A stretch of 64,000 nt of DNA, taken from assembly GCF_000715075.1 (NCBI RefSeq), contig NC_134081.1:107000108-107064107 (forward strand), written 5' to 3'. The position numbers were made by a program, and so were the translations under genes. The notes below the pieces were generated by a model, which searched no databases, was not told where the DNA came from, and saw nothing but the letters and a program-made list of their open reading frames with translations. Numbering within the stretch: the first letter of the stretch is position 1; each line of letters starts with the position of its first letter. The stretch comes from Nicotiana tabacum (Eukaryota; Streptophyta; Magnoliopsida; Solanales; Solanaceae). Positions 59,101-64,000 of this stretch are shown in pieces.

Positions 59101-60115
59101 AGAGGTTCTAGATTTTGTTCCTAGCAGGGTAATTTCTTATCTAAAGGCCCAATGTATGGTTGGAAAGGGATGTCTATCATATTTGGCCTTTGTGAGAGAA
59201 ATGATGCAGATACTCCTATTATTGATTCAGTACCGGTCGTGCGATACATTCCGGATGTATTTCCTGCAGACCTGTCGGGTATGCCACCCGACAGGGATAT
59301 TGATTTCGGTATTGACATAGTGTAGGGCACTCAGCCTATTTCTATTCCTCTGTATCGTATGGCAACAACTGAGTTAAAAGAATTGAAAGAGCAATATCAG
59401 GAACTCCTTGAAAAGGGGTTTATTAGGTCTAGTGTGGTCACCTTGGGGCGCACCGGTTTTGTTTGTGAAAAAGAAAGATGGTACTATGCGGATGTGCATT
59501 GATTATTGGTAGTTGAACAAAGTTACAATCAAGAATAAATATTCATTGCCGCGTATTGATGATTTATTTGACCAACTTCAGGGAGCGAGGGTGTTCTCCA
59601 AAATTGATTTGAGATCTGGGTATCATCAGTTGAAAATTCAAGATTCGGATATTTTGAAGACGGCATTCAGAATGCGTTATGGCCACTATGAATTTCTTGT
59701 GATGTCTTTTGGGATAACCAATGCCTCAGCAACATTTATGCATTTGATGAATAATGTGTTCCAGCTATATCTTGATTTATTTGTCGTAGTATTTATTGAT
59801 GATATTCTGGTGTACTCACGTATCCAGGAGGAGCATGCACAACACTTGGGTATTGTATTATGGAGGCTTAGAGAGGAGAGACTTTATGCAAAATTCTCTA
59901 AGTGCGAGTTCTGGCTTAGTTCGGTGGCATTATTGGGACATATAGTATCCAGTGAAGGAATTAAGGTGGATCCAAAGAAAATAGAGGCAGTTCAGAGTTG
60001 ACCCAGGCTATCTTCAGTTACTGAGATTCGGAGTTTTCTCGGCTTGGCCGGTTATTATCGTCGTTTTGTGGAGGGATTCTCGTCTATTGCATCGCCTATG
60101 ACTAAATTGACCCAG
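59101..60115 (+). pseudogene. pol: Element J reverse transcriptase
   Basis: The linker after protease reads DFVPSRVISYLKAQ. A shift near 59200 and an extra base near 59435 displace about 80 codons before the frame returns. RT landmarks: KLRTAFRM-like fingers in the strand after [15 protein letters not shown] (about 59600), [13 protein letters not shown] (about 59690), and the catalytic FIDD at 59792-59803, followed by [14 protein letters not shown] and FLGLAGYYRRFVEGF (about 60035). Stops: 59323 (TAG), 59510 (TAG) and 59999 (TGA). RT copies the RNA to DNA in the particle. The third catalytic Asp pair is intact although the gene is dead. Confidence 0.92.
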
Positions 60116-60613
60116 AAAGGTGCTTCGTTCAGGTGGTCGGATGAGTGTGAAGAGAGTTTTCAGAAGCTCAAAACAGCTTTGACTACAGCCCCAGTATTAG
60201 TGTTGCCTACAGGTTCAGAGTCTTATACTGTGTATTGTGACGCGTCGCGTATTGGCCTAGGCAAAGTGCTGTTTCAAGATGGTAGGGTGATCGCCTATGC
60301 ATCCAGATAGTTAAAGGTACATGAGAAGAATTATCCAGTCCACGATCTTGAGTTAGCAGCTATTGTTCATGCCTTAACGATTTGGCGGCATTACTTGTAC
60401 GGTGTACAGTGTGAGGTATATACCAACCATCGGAGTCTAAAACATTTGTTTAAACAGAAGGATCTTAATTTGCGGCAGCGGAGGTGGTTAGAGTTGCTTA
60501 AGGATTATGACATTACCATTCTCTATCATCCCGGAAAGGCCAATGTGGTGGCCGATGCTTTAAGTCGTAAGGCGGAGAGTGTGGGCAGTTTAGCATACTT
60601 ACCGATAGTATAG
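60116..60613 (+). pseudogene. pol: Element J RNase H
   Basis: Continues in the RT frame. A connection segment (FRWSDECEESFQKLKTAL) is followed by the RNase H start TVYCDASRIGLGKVLFQ near 60227. Stop TAG at 60308 replaces the codon after YASR. The domain continues with [39 protein letters not shown] and ends [16 protein letters not shown] near 60570. A further TAG lies at 60611. In other family members the residue before HRSL is Asp; here it reads Asn (TNHRSL), which would remove a catalytic acid. RNase H degrades the RNA strand of the hybrid. Confidence 0.9.
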
Positions 60614-61915
60614 AGGCCTTTAGCCTTGGATGTGCAGGCCTTGGCTAATCAATTTGTTAGATTGGATGTTTCGGAGCCGAATCGAGTTTTGGCCTTTGTG
60701 GTTTCTCAGTCTTCTTTATATGATCACATCAGAGAGCGCCAGTATGATGATCCACATCTGCTTGTCCTTAAGGACACGGTTCAGCACGATGATGCCAAGG
60801 AAGTCACTATTGGAGATGACGGTGTATTACAGATGCAGGACAGGCTATGTGTGCCTAATGTAGATGGTTTGTATGAGCTGATTCTCCAGGAAGCTCACAG
60901 TTTGCGGTACTCTATTCATCCAGGCACCGCGAAGATGTATCAGGATTTGAAGCAGCACTATTGGTGGAGCTGAATGAAGAAAGATATAGTTGGGTTTGTA
61001 GCTCGGTGTCTAAATTGTCAACAGGTAAAGTATGAACATCAGAGGCCAGGAAGATTGCTTCAGAGGCTTGAAATTCCGGAGTGGAAGTGGGAGCGTATTA
61101 CCATGGACTTCGTAGTTGGACTCCCACGGACTTTGAGAAAGTTTGATGTTGTTTGGGTGATAGCAGATCGGTTGACCAAATCTGCATATTTTATTCTAGT
61201 CGGTACTAATTATTCTTCAGAACGGTTGGCTGGGATTTATATTCGCAAGATTGTTCGCCTACACGGTATGCCGGTGTCCATTATTTTAGATCGGGGTACG
61301 CAGTTTACCTCACAGTTTTGGAGGGCAGTGCAGCAAGAATTGGGCACACAGGTTCAGTTGAGTACAACATTTCACTCTCAGACGGACGGACAGTCTGAGC
61401 GCACTATTCAGATATTGGAGGGTATGATACGCACTTGTGTCATTGATTTTTGGGGTTCTTGGGATCAATTTCTGCCACTCACGGAGTTTGCTTACAATAA
61501 CAGCTACCAGTCAAGCATACAGATGGCTCCGTATGAAGCCTTATATGGGAGATGGTGTCGGTCTCCGGTGGGTTAGTTTGAGCCGGGTGAGGTTAGACTA
61601 TTGGGTACGGACTTAGTTCAGGATGCTTTAGAGAAGGTCAAAGTGATTCGGAAGGTCCGTGATGTTACTTACATGGTTGGGGAGAAGGTTCTGCTCAAGA
61701 TCTCACCCATGAAGGGTGTGTTGAGGTTCGGGAAGAAAGGCAAGTTGAGCCCTCGGTATATTGGGCCTTTTGAGATACTTAAGGAAATTGGAAAGGTGGT
61801 TTATAAACTTGCTTTGCCACCTATTCTATCAGGTGTTCATCCAGTGTTACATGTATCCATGCTCCGAAATTATGTCAGGGATCCGTCTCATATTCTGGAT
61901 TTCAGTACAGTATAG
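60614..61915 (+). pseudogene. pol: Element J integrase
   Basis: Same frame. The HHCC zinc-binding region reads HSLRYSIHPGTAKMYQDL and then CLNCQQVKYEHQ, separated by a TGA stop at 60971. The catalytic core keeps all three acids: D in TMDFVVGLP (61106-61108), D in ILDRGTQFTS (61289-61291) and E in GQSERTIQ (61397-61399), a D-x35-E spacing. Stops at 61574 and 61913 follow. After RKVRDVTYMVGEKVLLKIS a short segment normally found before it seems missing (near 61640, about 50 bases, in frame). Integrase inserts the DNA copy in the host chromosome. Confidence 0.92.
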
Positions 61916-62155
61916 CTGGGCAGTAATTTGACTTATGATGTGGAGCTGGTGGCTATTTTAGACAGACAGGTTCGAAAGTTGAGGTCAAAGAGCATAGCAT
62001 CAGTGAGGGTGCAGTGGAAAGGCCAACCAGTCGGAGAAGCTACTTGGGAGGTTGAGCAGGAGATGCGGAGCAAATATCCACACTTATTTGAGACTCCAGG
62101 TATTATTCTAAACCCGTTCGAGGACGAACGTTTGTTTAAGAGGGGGAGAATGTAA
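61916..62155 (+). pseudogene. pol: Element J C-terminal chromodomain-like segment
   Basis: After the TAG at 61913 the frame continues with VAILDRQVRKLRSK, then VRVQWKGQPVGEATWEVEQEM near 62005-62060, the layout of the chromodomain of chromovirus-type gypsy integrases (binding to modified chromatin and directing insertion to heterochromatin is known for the clade). The pol frame ends PFEDERLFKRGRM, and its stop TAA (62153-62155) uses the first bases of the 3' LTR. Confidence 0.8.
62115..62150 (+). promoter_or_regulatory. 3'-end palindrome and polypurine tract of element J
   Basis: CGTTCGAGGACGAACG (62115-62130) codes for the FEDE part of pol and is a 6-bp inverted repeat. The purine tract AAGAGGGGGAGAA (62138-62150) directly precedes the 3' LTR and is the expected plus-strand primer. 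Confidence 0.85.
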
Positions 62156-64000
62156 CGACCCGGCCGGTCGTTTTGAGTATTATAATCCTATTCCCCCATT
62201 TACTGCTCAATTTATGCTTTATAGTTATTTTATGACTTACCGAGTTAGTTGGTTCGGGTCCGGAAGGAATTCAGGGTGAAATGAGACACTTAGTCTAATA
62301 ATTGAAAATTTAAGTTAGAAAAGTTGACCGGATATGGACCTATGTGTAAATGACCTCTGATTCGAATTATGATAATTCCAATAGCTCTGTATGGTGATTT
62401 TGTACTTAGGAGCATGTACGGAAAATATTTTGGAGGTTCGTGGTGGAATTAGGCTTGAAATGACGAAAGTTTAATTTTTCGGAAGTTTGACCGGGGGGTA
62501 ACTTTTTGATATCAGGGTCGGAATCCGATTCTAAAAATTTGAATACCTTTGTTATGTAATTTATGATTTGTGTGCACAATTTGAGGTCAATCAGACGTGA
62601 TTTGATAGGTTCCGGATTCATTTGTAGAAACTAGAAATTTTAAAGTTCAATAGGCTTGAATTGGGGTGTAATTGATGGTTTTAGCGTTGCTTGAGGTGAT
62701 TTGAGGATTTGACTAAGTTCGTATGATGGTTTAGGACTTGTTGGTATATTTGGTTGAGGTCCCGATGGCCTCGGGTGAGTTTTGGATGGTTAACAAATAA
62801 ACAAATTGAACTACAATAGCTGCTGCAATTTCCTTCTGCTGGAAATTTCTTCTGGCAGATTCGAGCCCAAAAATCGAGCCCAGAATCGAGCCCAAACTTC
62901 GAGCCCAGAATCAAGCCACGATCAAGCCCAGGGTCAAGGGCCACGATCGAAGGTAGGGTCAAGGATCAGGATCAAAGGCACAATCTAGCCCAAGGTCGAG
63001 GGCCACGATCGAAGATCAGGGTCGAGGGCCAAGATCGAAGGCCAAGGTCGAGGGCCATGATCGATGGCTAGGATCAAGGGTTAGAATTGAGGCCCAGTAT
63101 CAAGACCCATGATCTAGGACTACGATTGAAGGCCAAGATCGAGGACCACGATCGAAGGCCAAGATCGAGGCAGAACCGAGGCGGTCTGGGCAGAATTATA
63201 AAGCAGGGACTTCGTCCCATTCGTCATTTCTGACAAATTGGAGCTTGAAGAGAGGCGATTTTTGATAGATTTTCAAGTATAACTTGAGGTAAGTCCCTTG
63301 TGATCATTTCTACTCCTTAATACTGAATTATCATCGAATAATCCGACTAGATTACATGATTTTGAGGCGTAAATCGGAGATTGGAAATTAGAAATTTGGA
63401 AATAAGATTTGTAGATTTGAGGGTCGAGTTGAGGTCAGATTTTGGTAAAATTGGTATGGGTAGACTCATGGTTGAATAGGCTCTCGGATTTTGTAACTTT
63501 TGTCGGGTTCCGAGACGTGGGCCTCACAGGCGATATTTGAGCTAAAATTCGGATTTTTATGGAAAATTAGCATTTTCTTATGAAATTAATTCCAATAAAT
63601 TTTATAGACTGAAACGAATTATTTATGGCTAGATTCGAGGTGTTTGGAGGCCAATTCACGAGGAAAGGACATTGTAGAATAAGAATTTCACGGCTCGAGG
63701 TAAGTAACCATTTTAAATCTGGTCTTGAGGGTATGAAACCCCAGAATTTTGTTTCATGTGAATATTTTGGAGGTGACGCACATGCTAGGTGATGGGCGTG
63801 TGGGCGTGCACCGAGGGGATTGTGACTTGGTCCATCCCGTGAAACTGTAAAGTTGAATAACTTGTTGTTAGCTATATATGCTCTCTATGTCCGTGCAGGA
63901 TATTATAGCAGGTGAGTTGTCCGTGCAGCACATGAGTTGTCCGTGCAGATTATGGAGCTTGGGTTGTAGGAGCCCCTCCGGAGTCTGTACACCCCCAGTG
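62151..64000 (+). mobile_element. Element J 3' LTR, open at right edge
   Basis: Starts TGTAACGACCCGGCCGG and parallels the 5' LTR through the array (62865-63185), TATAAA (63197-63202), GGGACTTCGTCCC (63206-63218), donor-like GTAAGT at about 63289 and 63700, and the AGGTGATGGG core near 63788. About 300 bases present in the 5' LTR (about 55874-56187) are missing at about 63889. The last roughly 730 bases of the LTR lie outside the window. Confidence 0.92.

Overview
This window looks like intergenic heterochromatin from a large, repeat-rich plant genome, most likely Solanaceae and probably Nicotiana-like. That assignment is inference from the retrotransposon families and the AT-rich base composition; nothing unique enough to name a species is present. 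I see no intact host gene, no tRNA or rRNA gene and no CRISPR array. Nearly all of the 64 kb is nested Ty3/gypsy-type LTR retrotransposon DNA, mostly non-autonomous. The elements have long LTRs (about 2.7-4.2 kb) that start TGTAACGACCC, TGTAACACCCC or TGTGATGACCC and end near GGGTCGTGACA. A primer-binding site resembling TGGTATCAGAGC (initiator tRNA-Met type) follows the LTR.

Layout. 1-7126 (minus strand): a non-coding LARD-like element (A; 5' LTR 2831-5927, interior 1-2830) inserted in an older LTR (5928-7126). 7411-22904: a solo LTR (B) flanked by the 5-bp duplication TTAGT. It is split by a second LARD-like element (C, 9804 to about 22672), whose own 5' LTR holds a truncated LTR (D, 12045-14880). 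22905-23332: short AT-rich DNA with a tetranucleotide microsatellite. 23333-47388: a composite LTR-interior-LTR-interior-LTR structure (E and its tandem partner) carrying broken gag genes and no pol. Its first gag is split by a complete nested element F (26692-36906) with the 5-bp duplication ATAGT. 47389-52112: a third element (Z) with 5' LTR, broken gag and protease, cut off by a minus-strand LTR fragment (H, to 52966). 52967-53668: AT-rich DNA with an AT/AG microsatellite. 53669-64000: an LTR start (I) that hosts element J, the only copy with all gag-pol domains. J encodes gag, protease, reverse transcriptase, RNase H, integrase and a chromodomain, but all are broken by stops and frameshifts. 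Its 3' LTR runs off the right edge.

How the parts relate. J represents the autonomous type that could once have supplied proteins. A and C (no coding), F (gag remnant only) and E plus its partner (gag only) look like parasites that keep the cis signals: LTRs, primer site, purine tract and a palindrome ACGTTCG-AGGA-CGAACGT near the 3' end. The most interesting pattern is inside the LTRs. All share one ordered architecture: a swappable CG-rich short-repeat array before the TATA-like box, two AG|GTAAGT donor-like sites, a conserved AGGTGACGAG core between inverted repeats, an array of short hairpins, and a CTGCAC...GTGCAG stem-loop. Stems and array motifs differ between families and sometimes covary. 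This could be an undescribed cis-acting RNA or DNA system shared by autonomous and non-autonomous elements; the function is inference.
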